DNA of 64,000 nucleotides from Fen-549 sp964636655 (GCA_964636655.1 CAZWTK010000010.1:1-64000); one strand, 5' to 3'. Numbered from the stretch's first letter, positions 7,909 through 15,886 are shown. Numbers and translations are program-made. Notes: generated by a model not told the origin, from the letters alone.

Positions 7909-7996
7909 TTGCCGCATACGCGCTTCTGGGGATGTCCGTTGCGCGTTAATCACATCGTCGGCACCTTTTTTGGCCGCTTCATGACCCCTTTGGGGG
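7909..7996 (-). promoter_or_regulatory. Conserved upstream element, copy 1
   Basis: First of three related ~87 bp elements found in front of secreted-protein genes. Read on the minus strand it has a CCC...GGG palindrome and TCATGAA, then GTGCCGA, TAACGCGCAACGG, a spacer and GCGCGTATGCGGCA. The TAACGCG and CGCGTA blocks are separated by 19 bases and could be a repeated operator or the arms of an RNA stem. It ends 74 bases before the ATG at 7835. This copy is the most diverged of the three. Confidence 0.7.
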
Positions 7997-8050
7997 AGTT
8001 GAAGACAACCGGCCAGAAGGCCGATTCGAGATCGCCGGCGTGGCTGCGCG

Positions 8051-8088
8051 TAAAAAAGAGGGGCGGGGTGTTGCCCCGCCCCTCTTAT
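8051..8088 (-). terminator. Rho-independent terminator of the small secreted gene at 8122
   Basis: On the minus strand the stem AAGAGGGGCGGGG / CCCCGCCCCTCTT with loop CAACA is a perfect 13-bp hairpin followed by a run of T residues. It lies 34 bases after the stop codon at 8122, so that gene is probably monocistronic. Confidence 0.9.
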
Positions 8089-8121
8089 GACTGATGATGC
8101 CTGTGATCGGTACCCGCCGCT

Positions 8122-8481
8122 TTATTCCTCCGCGTAGACGTCGAGGCTGACGATCGTCTGAGCGTCTACGCCGCCGACGAACGTGCAGCTAACGGTTGCA
8201 CCCGCAGTGCAGGTCTGCCAGGTGGAGCCGCTGTCGAGGCTCACGCGCACGACGCTGGGCGTCGGGGCGAGATCGAAGGTGACTCCGTCGACCGTCCGAC
8301 CGGCCGCCGAAGTCCAATCGATGTTGCTAGCAGCGAAACCGTCTACGACCGAGGCATCCGCCGCCACGGCCGGAGGGTTGAGGCCGCTGATGGTGTTGGT
8401 ATACGCGAAGACCGCCGTCACCAGGATCGCCGTCAGAAGCAGCGTCCCGAGCATTCCGCGCCTTTTCTTTTTCTGCTGCAT
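8122..8481 (-). CDS. Small secreted protein, cluster paralogue (monocistronic)
   Basis: 119 residues from the ATG at 8481, chosen because AGAAGGAG lies 8-9 bases upstream and the protein then starts MQQKKKRRG before a hydrophobic helix (LGTLLLTAILVTAVFAY). A longer frame upstream only covers the conserved regulatory element. After the helix comes TNTISGLNPPAVA, the cluster signature. The core has TVDGVTFDL, VVRVSLDSGSTWQTC and a second cysteine seven residues on. It is bracketed by a conserved upstream element and a strong terminator. Probable substrate of the signal peptidase at 5682; function unknown. Confidence 0.75.
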   Translation of the reverse strand: MQQKKKRRGMLGTLLLTAILVTAVFAYTNTISGLNPPAVAADASVVDGFAASNIDWTSAAGRTVDGVTFDLAPTPSVVRVSLDSGSTWQTCTAGATVSCTFVGGVDAQTIVSLDVYAEE

Positions 8482-8577
8482 TTGCTCTGTTCTCCTTCTA
8501 GCCGCAGATCCTGTGCCGGATCGGCCAGGCTGTAGTTGAGAGGCGGTTGACCTGGGCGTGAAATCTTTTCTTAGGTG

Positions 8578-8663
8578 ATGCCGCCTACGCGTTTCCGGTT
8601 GGCCGCTACGCGTTATTCGAATGTTCGGCACGTTTCGGCGTACCTTCATGACCCGGATGGGTG
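8578..8663 (-). promoter_or_regulatory. Conserved upstream element, copy 2
   Basis: Second copy. Minus-strand order: CACCCGGGTCATGAAG, GTACGCCGAAACGTGCCGAA, TAACGCG-TAGCGGC, a 17-base spacing and CGCGTAGGCGGCAT. It is closely similar to copy 3 over its whole length. It ends 97 bases before the ATG at 8481; the other edge is about 120 bases from the divergent CAP gene start, so it could serve both directions. Confidence 0.72.
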
Positions 8664-8782
8664 AATTCGGCCTCGAAGATAGAGATCCGTCTATCTAATC
8701 GGGGAACCATTCGGTGTTCGCGTTTGCGTAAATCCCTTGCCTAGCGGCGCGGAAGCGGAGCAAGAGCCGCTCTGTTCAGAGG

Positions 8783-9379
8783 ATGAGCCGGCTTCCGGCA
8801 GGAGTCGATAGCAATGAAATGGTGTTTCGCGGCCAGGGAAAGCTCGCCGGTTTCGTGCTCGGCGTCAGCTTGCTCTATGGCGCCGTAGCCGGCTTGCCGG
8901 CAACGCCGGTCGCGTATTCGGCGCCCGCCCGCGCCCAGGTGAAGACCGTGACCCCGCTCAACGGCGGGATCCTGCGCGAGGTCAATCACGTCCGCCGGGC
9001 ACACGGGCTGGTGCCGCTCAAGCTCTCTTCTCGGCTGGCCGCGGCGGCCGCCGGCCACTCCCGCTCGATGGCGCGAAAGGGGTACTTCGCCCACCGCTCG
9101 GCAGATGGCCCGGTCTTCTGGAAGCGGATAGAGCGCTTCTATCCCACTAGCGACTATCGCTACTGGGAGGTGGGGGAAAACCTCGTCTGGGCCGCTCGGA
9201 AGCTCGGCGCGAAGCAGGCCGTGCGGATGTGGATGAAGAGCAAGCCGCATCGTGCCAACCTGCTCAACCCACGCTGGCGTCAGATCGGTCTCGCCGCCGT
9301 TCATTCGCCGTCGGCCGCGGGCACCTACAGGGGCATGGCCGTGACTATCGTCACGGCCGACTTTGGCGTTCGCAGCTAG
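8783..9379 (+). CDS. Secreted CAP/SCP-domain protein
   Basis: 198 residues. An N-terminal hydrophobic segment (FVLGVSLLYGAVAGLPATPVA) is a probable signal peptide; starts at 8783 or at the in-frame ATG 8819 are both possible. The CAP domain follows: ILREVNHVRRAHGLVPL, SRLAAAAAGHSRSMARKGYFAHRS, VGENLVWA, and a C-terminal MWMKSKPHRANLLNPRW. The paired histidines (HS..SMA, HRS, PHR) fit the CAP cavity. It is the only plus-strand gene in the secreted-protein region and is divergent from the gene at 8122. CAP proteins are secreted and of varied function; none can be assigned here. Confidence 0.85.
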   Translation: MSRLPAGVDSNEMVFRGQGKLAGFVLGVSLLYGAVAGLPATPVAYSAPARAQVKTVTPLNGGILREVNHVRRAHGLVPLKLSSRLAAAAAGHSRSMARKGYFAHRSADGPVFWKRIERFYPTSDYRYWEVGENLVWAARKLGAKQAVRMWMKSKPHRANLLNPRWRQIGLAAVHSPSAAGTYRGMAVTIVTADFGVRS

Positions 9380-9385
9380 CGGTCC

Positions 9386-12300
9386 CTACTGCAAAAGGAT
9401 GCCGACGGGGGAGATGCTCATCGTGGTCGTCCCGTTGCCGAGCTGTCCGTAGATGTTCTGACCCCAGCTGACGACTGTGCCATCCGACAGGAGTGCACAG
9501 GTGTGCTCGTAGTTGTCGCTTCCGGCGCCGTCTGGCCAGTTACCACCACCGGCGCTGATCGCGGCCACACCGCTGAGCACGCCGTAACCACCCGGTCCGA
9601 TGACCGTGACCGGGCTGGTGGCGTCGGCAGTCGTCCCGTCTCCGACCTGACCGAAGGCGGCCGCACCCCAGCACTGCGCGGTCCCGTCCTGGAGGCTGAC
9701 GCAGCTGTGGTACTCGCCGGCGTTGACCGTGACAGCAGTCGATATCTCGCCGGCGCGCACCGGGATCGAGCTGCTGGTGGTCGTTCCGTCGCCCAGCTCG
9801 CCGTTGTCGTTGTCGCCCCAGCAGTAGGCGCTGCCGTCCGACAGCAGAGCGCAGCTGTGGAAGCGGCCGCTCGAGAGGCCCGTCACACCGGTGAGGTAGC
9901 CCGAGCCGCCGGGTCCGACGACCTGCCTCGGCGTCGTCCTGTTGAGGGTCGAGCCGTCGCCGACCTCGCCGTAGGCGTTGTAGCCCCAGCACCAGACCGT
10001 GTTGTCGGAAAGCAGGGCGCAGCTGTGGTTGTGGCCGGCCGCGACCCAGGCGGCGTTGTTGATGCCGGAGGCCTGGACCGGATAGGTGGTACTGGTGATG
10101 GAGTTGTTGCCGAGCTGGCCGAAGGGGTTGTAACCCCAGCACCAGACGGTGCCGTTCGAGCGGATCGCGCAGGTATGGCCGCCGCCGCTCGACACCTGGA
10201 CGGCGTCGGTGAGGTAGGTGCCGGCGTTGAGGCGAACCTGGGTCGGCGAGTGGCGGTTGGTGTTCGTGCCGTCGCCGATCTGGCCGTAGGTGTTCTGGCC
10301 CCAGCAGTAGACCGTGCCGTTGGAGCGAAGCGCGCAGGTGTGGTACTTGCCCGCGCTCAACTGGGTCACATTGGTGGGATTGGCCAGTAGCACCGGGTTG
10401 TTTCGTTGCGTCGTCGTGCCGTCGCCCACCTGGCCGTAGTTGTTGTAGCCCCAGCATTCGACCTGGCCGCCTACGAGAGCGCAGCTGTGGAAGCCGCCGG
10501 CGCTGATCGCCGAGGCCGACCGGTTACTGACTACCACCGAGAGCGGGGCACTCGTGTACGCGCCGTTTGTGACTGTGACGTTGGCTCGCTCGAGCGCGTA
10601 GAGGTGCATGACCCCGTTCGCCGCCCCCGAGGTGCTGGCGATACCGTTCGTGAAGCTGATCTGCGTCCAGACTCCGAAGTTGCGGGCCACGCCGGTCGAG
10701 TCGGTGACGGTCGGGTTCTGCCCACCGCTCGGGCTCGCCCCCGCGAATCTCAGCGTCTCCAGGCCGCCGAAACTCGGCACCGTGTTCCCGTACGGGTCGA
10801 CCGCCCGGACGGTCAGGTTGTCGGCGGCACCGGGCCTGACCACGATCTTCTCGGCCGAGAGCGAGAAACCGGAGATTGCGGCAGGGCCGACGGTGATCTG
10901 CAGCTCGTTGCCGTTGCCGTAGCCGCCGGCGTTGACGTGGATCTCGGCCGTCTCGACCGCGTAGAGCCGCATCACCGTGGTGGCGGTGTTGTCATTCGCA
11001 AAGTAGAGAAATGCCCCGTCTCCGAAGTCGACGGTGCCACCGTACTGGTTGGTCACGGTCGGGTGGACCGTTCCGATGGTGCTGGCGCCCGAGAAGGTCA
11101 GCGTGTGGCTGCGCCTGTAGGTTCTCGTCGGCAAGGTGTCGTTTCCGTAGGCGTCGGTAGCCGTGATCGTGACGTTGACGGCCTGGCCGGCGGTTGGAGT
11201 GGTGTCGTCGGCACTGAGTACGAAGCCGCCCATGGTCGTGAGCCCGTTGACGGCGAAGTTGCCGGTCGAGCCGCCGTTTCCGGTCGGCGCGTCGGTGGCC
11301 GTGAGCGCCGTCGAGGCGGTGTCGTCGTAGAGCGTGATGCTGACTCCCGTCGCGCTGCCGTTCGTGAAGGTCACCGCACTCTGCCCGGAGCCGCACGAGC
11401 CCTGGGACGGGTAGCTCGGAGCCGTGCCGTTCGGGCTCGCGCTCGGGCCGGAGAAGGCGAGGCACCGCGTACCCGTGTAGTTCGTGGCCGAGTTTCCGTA
11501 GGAGTCGAAGGCCGTGAGCGAGATGTTGAAGGCGCTACCCGCGGTGCGCGTTCCCGGATTGGGGATCGTGAACGAGCCGAGCGCTCCGGGGGCGACCGTG
11601 ACGACGAGCGTGTTGGTGGTGAAGCCGCCTCCGCTGGCACTGATGTTCGCCGTTTGCATCCGGTAGAGGGTCATGGCTCCGTTCGCGGATCCCGAGACGG
11701 TGGCGACGCCGCTTACGAAGTTGAGCGCGGTGGCGGTTCCGAAGCTGACGGGGACTCCGCTCGAGTTGGTCACGCTCGGCGTGAAGGCGCCGATCGCGGT
11801 CGCGCCCGAGAAGGTGAGGCTGTGTGAGCCGGTGTAGCTCGTCGCCGTGTTGCCGTAGACGTCCCTGGCGGTAACGGTCAGGTTGTCGGCCTGGCCGGCG
11901 GCGGGGGTAGTGGTCGCAGCCGAGAGTAGGAGCGAGCTGGCCGCGAGCGGGCTGACGCCGAAGGCGCCGCTGGAGCCGCTCTTCCCGGATGCCGAGTCGG
12001 TGACCGCGAGTGTCGTCGAAGCCGAGGCGTTGTAGAGCGTCACACTCGGGCCGGCGACCCCGGTGGTGAAGCTGACCGCGCTCTGGCCAACGGCGCACGC
12101 TCCACGTGGCGGGTAGCTCGGGGCCGTCCCGTTCGGACTGCTGGCCGGGCCGGAGAAGGTGATGCAGTGCGATCCGGTGAAGTCGGTTTTCGTGTTGCCG
12201 TACGCGTCCACGGCGGTGAGGGAGACCGGGAAGGGAGTGCCGGCGGTTCGCGTTCCCGGGTTGGGGACGGCGAAGGAGTCGATCGCGCCCGCGCCGACGG

Positions 12301-13066
12301 TGACCGAGAGCGTGTTACTCGTGTAGCTACCGCCCTCGGCGACGGTGATGCTCGCCGTCTCGGCCTTGTATAGCCTCATCACGCCGTTCGCCGAGCCCGA
12401 GACCGTGGCGACGCCGTTTGAAAAAGCAATCGTCGTAGCAGTGCCGAAGTTGGTCGCCGTGCCCGAACTGTCCGACACGGTCGGGTGGAAGGAGCCGATC
12501 GTGCCCGCGCCTGCGAAGCTGAGGTTGTGCGAGCCCGTGTAGGCCGTCACGGTGATACCGGCCGAATCCTTGGCGGTGATCGTCAGGTTGTCGGCCGCTC
12601 CGGCGGCGGGAGTCGTGCTTGCGGCCGCAAGCACGAAGTGGTGGATTGCGCCGGCGCTCAGGGTGACCGACGTGGGAGGCGAGCTGGCCGCCGTCCAGGT
12701 GCGCCAGACCGCGGTCACCGTGTAGCTGTAGGTGCCCGCCGCAAGACCGTTGTCGGTGCAGCCGGTGAGCGTCGAGGGCGCCGAGGAGGTCGGGCAGTTG
12801 CCGCCGGCGTCTCCGCCGTCGCGGCTCACGTAGTAGGAGACGGGAGTGGAGCCATCCGGAGGAGTGACCGCCGTCCACGAGAGTGCGACCGTGCCGGCAC
12901 CGGGGGTGGCGCTGCTGATCGTGGGGGAGTCGAGCGTTCCGGTCTGCGAGATACCGCTGCCCCACCCGTTCGAAATCCAGTAGGCCTGCGCATTGGTGGA
13001 CGCCACGAGCGTGATGATCAACACGCTCAGCGCAGTCAGCAACCTGCGAGCGGCCGCCCGGCTCAC
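9386..13066 (-). CDS. Large surface protein: AYW-type signal, FN3-like, Ig-like repeats and RCC1 propeller
   Basis: 1226 residues. The N-terminal hydrophobic stretch (LLTALSVLIITLVASTNAQ) runs into AYWISNGWGSG, the A-Y-W pattern of SipW-processed proteins. A fibronectin-III-like domain (~40-130) is followed by about six beta-sandwich modules up to ~850. They alternate between a type with TPAAGAADNLTITA, GSHNLSF and VATVSGSANG, and a type with NPGTRTAGTPF and a cysteine pair around NGTAPSYP. Residues ~850-1226 are seven or so RCC1 repeats (for example HTCALRSNGTVYCWGQN, YGQIGDGT), a complete propeller. No LPXTG or membrane anchor is visible at the C-terminus. The ATG overlaps the upstream stop (13063-13066), so it is coupled to the gene before it. 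Confidence 0.85.
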   Translation of the reverse strand: MSRAAARRLLTALSVLIITLVASTNAQAYWISNGWGSGISQTGTLDSPTISSATPGAGTVALSWTAVTPPDGSTPVSYYVSRDGGDAGGNCPTSSAPSTLTGCTDNGLAAGTYSYTVTAVWRTWTAASSPPTSVTLSAGAIHHFVLAAASTTPAAGAADNLTITAKDSAGITVTAYTGSHNLSFAGAGTIGSFHPTVSDSSGTATNFGTATTIAFSNGVATVSGSANGVMRLYKAETASITVAEGGSYTSNTLSVTVGAGAIDSFAVPNPGTRTAGTPFPVSLTAVDAYGNTKTDFTGSHCITFSGPASSPNGTAPSYPPRGACAVGQSAVSFTTGVAGPSVTLYNASASTTLAVTDSASGKSGSSGAFGVSPLAASSLLLSAATTTPAAGQADNLTVTARDVYGNTATSYTGSHSLTFSGATAIGAFTPSVTNSSGVPVSFGTATALNFVSGVATVSGSANGAMTLYRMQTANISASGGGFTTNTLVVTVAPGALGSFTIPNPGTRTAGSAFNISLTAFDSYGNSATNYTGTRCLAFSGPSASPNGTAPSYPSQGSCGSGQSAVTFTNGSATGVSITLYDDTASTALTATDAPTGNGGSTGNFAVNGLTTMGGFVLSADDTTPTAGQAVNVTITATDAYGNDTLPTRTYRRSHTLTFSGASTIGTVHPTVTNQYGGTVDFGDGAFLYFANDNTATTVMRLYAVETAEIHVNAGGYGNGNELQITVGPAAISGFSLSAEKIVVRPGAADNLTVRAVDPYGNTVPSFGGLETLRFAGASPSGGQNPTVTDSTGVARNFGVWTQISFTNGIASTSGAANGVMHLYALERANVTVTNGAYTSAPLSVVVSNRSASAISAGGFHSCALVGGQVECWGYNNYGQVGDGTTTQRNNPVLLANPTNVTQLSAGKYHTCALRSNGTVYCWGQNTYGQIGDGTNTNRHSPTQVRLNAGTYLTDAVQVSSGGGHTCAIRSNGTVWCWGYNPFGQLGNNSITSTTYPVQASGINNAAWVAAGHNHSCALLSDNTVWCWGYNAYGEVGDGSTLNRTTPRQVVGPGGSGYLTGVTGLSSGRFHSCALLSDGSAYCWGDNDNGELGDGTTTSSSIPVRAGEISTAVTVNAGEYHSCVSLQDGTAQCWGAAAFGQVGDGTTADATSPVTVIGPGGYGVLSGVAAISAGGGNWPDGAGSDNYEHTCALLSDGTVVSWGQNIYGQLGNGTTTMSISPVGILLQ

Positions 13067-14268
13067 GAGTGCGCACTCCCGCTGAAGCTCAAGACGAAGC
13101 TCTTGCCCTTGCAGACGTTCTGGTTGGTGGACAGATTGAGGAAGCTGATCCGCGGTGCGCGCGGAGCGCTCGTCAACGTCACCGATCCCTTGGCCGGGAC
13201 GGTGATCGGATTGCTGCTCGAGGCGTCGGACTGAGTGACGGTGAAGTTGGCATCGCGAGAGCAGCCCGAGGGGGTGCTGTCGGCCGACATGCTCACCGCC
13301 AGGTGGGTGACGTAGATCTTCGTGTTGTTGGAATTGGTCAAGGTCAGCCTGACCGGCAAGCTCAAACCGGGCTCGAGTCCGCTCACGCCGCCCGAGATGG
13401 TGAAGTCGGCGCCGCCGGCCGAGCCGCTGCCGCCGCCGCTACCCGAGCCGCTGCCACCGGTCGAGGTGGCGGGGTCGGCCGACTGAGTGATCTTGAAGTT
13501 GACCTGGCTGCTGCCCTTCTCCGACGAGAGCCGCAGTCGGTAGCTGCCGGCGGCCATTTGCTTACCGTTGAAGACGCTCTTGATCGTCGTTTTGTTTCGT
13601 CCCCTGAAGCGGTTCTTGCCCGTCTTCGTCCGCGAAGAGGTCTTGATCGTCTTCCACGTTGAGCCGCTCTTGGCGTTCAGTTGGAAGGAGAAGTGCTTGC
13701 TAATCCCCGAGAAGCTGAAGAAGACGTAGACCTTTCCGGCCTGAGACGCCTTGAAGGAGCTCTTGGTCAGCCGGGCCGAGAAGGGCACGATCCTGAAGCG
13801 AACGACCTTGCCGCCCTTGTCGGCGATGAGCCTGAGTCGGTAGGCGCCGCCCTCCATCGGCACCCTGCGGAAGATCTTCCTGACGGTCGTACGCTTCGTA
13901 CCCTTGAAGATGCCCCTGTTCTTGACGGTTCTGACCGTCTTCCACTTCGTTCCGCTCCTGTGGCTGAGCTCGTAGCGGAAGCTCTTGCTCCGCTTCGAAA
14001 ACTTGTAGATGAGCCGCGCCGCCGGTGCATCCGGACTGGCAAAGCGGGTCATGGTCAGGTGGGCGGAGATCGCGGCGGAGGCTCGGCTCGAGGCGGCTCC
14101 CGCGCGGGTCGAGGTGAAGGCCAGCAACAAAGCGAAGCCGAGGCTGAAAAGAAGAGCCCGGCGGATGAGAACTTGCGTCTGCTCGCGCGCTTCCGAGGTC
14201 GTCGCTTTGCCGGCGAGTCGTCGCCGTGTGCTATCTCCCGTTATCTCGCTTGACGACTCGCGTGTCAT
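13063..14268 (-). CDS. Secreted protein with two basic repeats and a beta-sandwich domain
   Basis: 401 residues. After a ~35-residue cytoplasmic start comes a hydrophobic signal (ALLFSLGFALLLAFTSTRAGA). Two similar ~100-residue repeats follow (~66-165 and ~166-265), each with SFRYELSHRSGTKWKTV- or HFSFQLNAKSGSTWKTI-like strands, a K/R-rich loop with KRTTVRKIF or KTTIKSVF, and GAYRLRL or GSYRLRL. A Gly/Ser linker (~270-290) leads to a C-terminal domain with LEPGLSLPVRLTLTNSNN, a GC and a late CKGK, parallel in layout to the mature part of the protein at 14366. Lies in an operon with the RCC1 protein (4-base overlap). No named family recognised. Confidence 0.72.
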   Translation of the reverse strand: MTRESSSEITGDSTRRRLAGKATTSEAREQTQVLIRRALLFSLGFALLLAFTSTRAGAASSRASAAISAHLTMTRFASPDAPAARLIYKFSKRSKSFRYELSHRSGTKWKTVRTVKNRGIFKGTKRTTVRKIFRRVPMEGGAYRLRLIADKGGKVVRFRIVPFSARLTKSSFKASQAGKVYVFFSFSGISKHFSFQLNAKSGSTWKTIKTSSRTKTGKNRFRGRNKTTIKSVFNGKQMAAGSYRLRLSSEKGSSQVNFKITQSADPATSTGGSGSGSGGGSGSAGGADFTISGGVSGLEPGLSLPVRLTLTNSNNTKIYVTHLAVSMSADSTPSGCSRDANFTVTQSDASSSNPITVPAKGSVTLTSAPRAPRISFLNLSTNQNVCKGKSFVLSFSGSAHS

Positions 14269-14323
14269 CTGTTTTCGGCTTTCTGAATTGCGTTCTCTTA
14301 CCGTTTACCTGTTTCCGGGAAAT

Positions 14324-14357
14324 GACCGGAGGGGCGACCGGGGTCGCCCCTCCGGTC
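14324..14357 (-). terminator. GC-rich hairpin after the AYW-type gene
   Basis: A 15-bp stem, GACCGGAGGGGCGAC paired with GTCGCCCCTCCGGTC around a 4-base loop. It lies 9 bases after the stop at 14366 and 56 bases before the next start at 14268. The T-tract is weak (ATTTCC), so readthrough into the downstream genes is likely. Confidence 0.75.
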
Positions 14358-14365
14358 TCGGTTTC

Positions 14366-14836
14366 CTAGATCCCTGAGTTGTCAGTCTTCAGGTGAAGTA
14401 CTGGATTAGCCAGCTTGCAGCTGTCCTGGTTCAAGCTCGTGTCCGCCATTGAGAGCGTGCCAGTTACGTCTGTGCCGTCGCTACTCGCCGCGATGGTTTG
14501 GTCCACGGTGGCGTCCGCGAACGAGAAGTCAGTTGCCAAGCAACCGCCCGGGAGGCCTGTCACAGCTCCATCCTGGACGACCTTATCGACCCTAACCGAG
14601 TTGGTCGTCGAGTTGTTCTGGATGTGGAACGTGATCGTTGCATGGCCGCCCGGATATAGGGCCGCGCCAGTATCTGTGACGACAATGTCCACGTCGTCGC
14701 CGGCCGCGACAGCTGCATTTCCGGTGCCGGTGCCAATGCTCGTCCAGTACGCATAGGCGACGCCGCTAGCGATAGCGAGCGTCACAGCAACGATCGCCGC
14801 AAGGACGACTCGCTTCTTACTGAGGTGCTTCTTCAT
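14366..14836 (-). CDS. TasA-like secreted protein with SipW-type signal peptide
   Basis: 156 residues, ribosome site AAAGGAG 9 bases before ATG. MKKHLSKKR, a hydrophobic helix (VVLAAIVAVTLAIASGVAYAY) and then WTSIGTGTGNAAVA form the A-Y-W-x-x-x-G-x-G-x-A pattern typical of SipW-dependent signal peptides. The mature part is a predicted beta-sandwich: PGGHATITFHIQNNS, VRVDKVV, GGCLATDFSF and a late CKLANPVLHL, giving one cysteine pair. First gene of a unit that continues, past a hairpin, to the genes at 13063 and 9386. In Bacillus, SipW processes TasA and TapA; here the peptidase at 5682 is the obvious candidate (inference). Confidence 0.8.
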   Translation of the reverse strand: MKKHLSKKRVVLAAIVAVTLAIASGVAYAYWTSIGTGTGNAAVAAGDDVDIVVTDTGAALYPGGHATITFHIQNNSTTNSVRVDKVVQDGAVTGLPGGCLATDFSFADATVDQTIAASSDGTDVTGTLSMADTSLNQDSCKLANPVLHLKTDNSGI

Positions 14837-14983
14837 TGATGTTCTCTCCTTTAGGTTGAAGCCGGGTCTGAAAAATCCGGGTCGCTACTAGATGCCTGGT
14901 CTCCTCGCGCAAGCGGGCGCGGCCGAGACCGAGACCCAGCGCTTTCGAGCAGGTGAATAGACCTGTGTTTCTGTTGATGGGTA
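14837..14983 (-). other. Long 5' leader of the AYW-type gene
   Basis: 147 bases between conserved element copy 3 and the ATG at 14836. It contains an inverted repeat around GGTCTCGGTCTCGGCC and GCGCCCGCTTGCGCG near 14906-14935 that could fold, but it has no terminator and no credible coding frame. Confidence 0.35.
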
Positions 14984-15070
14984 ATGCCGCATACGCGCTT
15001 TCTTTGTTTGCCGCTGCGCGTTAGTCGGATTTTCGGCCCGTTTTGGCGTACGTTCATACCCCCATCGGGG
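14984..15070 (-). promoter_or_regulatory. Conserved upstream element, copy 3
   Basis: Third copy. Minus-strand order: a CCCCGATGGGG palindrome, ATGAACGTACGCCAAAACG, GGCCGAAAATCCGA, TAACGCGCAGCGGC, and after a 19-base spacing CGCGTATGCGGCAT. It is nearly collinear with copy 2 and ends 148 bases before the ATG at 14836. The short frame that can be read through it is an artefact of the conserved DNA. Confidence 0.72.
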
Positions 15071-15149
15071 GATTAAGCCGTGCCGAGGAACGATCAGTTC
15101 TCCTGCTCGAAGGCTCGCCCGAGACCGCTCCGGCCACTATTCTTGGCGC

Positions 15150-15686
15150 ATGGCCTCATACGCACTGTCGGCGATTGGACGCGACCGGCCCGGGATCGTG
15201 GCCGAGGTGACCGGCACGCTGCTTCGCCACGGCGTCAACATGGCCGACTCGCAGATGGCGATACTCGGCGGTCACTTCGCCATGATGATCGTGCTCGTTA
15301 CCTCGCCCGAGACCGATGTGGAAGCGTTGCGCTCCGATCTCGAGCAGTCGCGCGTGAAGCTCGAGCTCGAAGCCGTCTCGCTCTCCGAGATCGACGAAGC
15401 CCAAGCGCGGATCGACGAGCCCTCGCACGTGATCACGCTCTACGGCGCCGATCACCCCGGCATCGTCAACGCGGTCGCCTCGGCGCTGGCAGCACGCGGT
15501 GTCAACATCACCGATCTCGACACGCACCTCGTGGGCGAGGGGTCGAAGCCCACCTACATGATGATTCTCGAGGTCAGCGTGCCCGAGAACCTCACCGGAC
15601 GGGCGCTCGAGGTTTCCCTGCGCGAGGTCGCGCGCGAGCAGAAACTCGAGCTGTCGGTTCGCCTGCTCGACCAGGTCACGCTCTAG
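15150..15686 (+). CDS. Tandem ACT-domain protein (GcvR-like)
   Basis: 178 residues with two ACT domains: YALSAIGRDRPGIVAEVTG at ~4-80 and VITLYGADHPGIVNAVASAL at ~92-170. Each begins with the D/H-x-P-G-I-V turn that binds amino-acid ligands. It has no DNA-binding or catalytic domain, like the glycine cleavage regulator GcvR. It probably senses an amino acid and acts through a partner protein; ligand and target cannot be read from the sequence. Divergent from the secreted-protein cluster. Confidence 0.85.
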   Translation: MASYALSAIGRDRPGIVAEVTGTLLRHGVNMADSQMAILGGHFAMMIVLVTSPETDVEALRSDLEQSRVKLELEAVSLSEIDEAQARIDEPSHVITLYGADHPGIVNAVASALAARGVNITDLDTHLVGEGSKPTYMMILEVSVPENLTGRALEVSLREVAREQKLELSVRLLDQVTL

Positions 15687-15731
15687 CCGCGTTACCAGGC
15701 ATACCTCGCCAACGGCCCAACCGCTCTGCTC

Positions 15732-15766
15732 GGCCATGTCTCGGTGCCAGGCACGCGGACATGGCC
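15732..15766. repeat. Dispersed palindrome, GTGCCAGGCAC family
   Basis: A 35-bp interrupted palindrome: GGCCATGTC ... GTGCCAGGCAC ... GACATGGCC. Related copies lie at 25532, 25621, 38191, 38380 and 53390, always between genes. Confidence 0.8.
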
Positions 15767-15886
15767 GGATTGGATAAAAACCCCGATTGAGCAGGCACTT
15801 TCGCTGCCGCGGGGCCGGTGAGACATGTCTTGGCACCGATTCATGTCGCCCGCGATGCGGGGCGCGTCAGGTACAAACTCCTAGTA

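Noticed and set aside
14851..15057. 68-codon minus-strand frame whose start resembles the N-terminus of the long frame ending at 8122
   Set aside because: The similarity comes from the conserved upstream DNA element; there is no ribosome site, and the real genes start further downstream with good ribosome sites.
14984..15070. Known riboswitch (c-di-GMP-I, cobalamin or SAM type) as explanation of the conserved element
   Set aside because: The conserved cores of those classes (for example the GEMM GCAAAC...GACGCAAAGCC pattern) are not matched; called only a conserved regulatory element.
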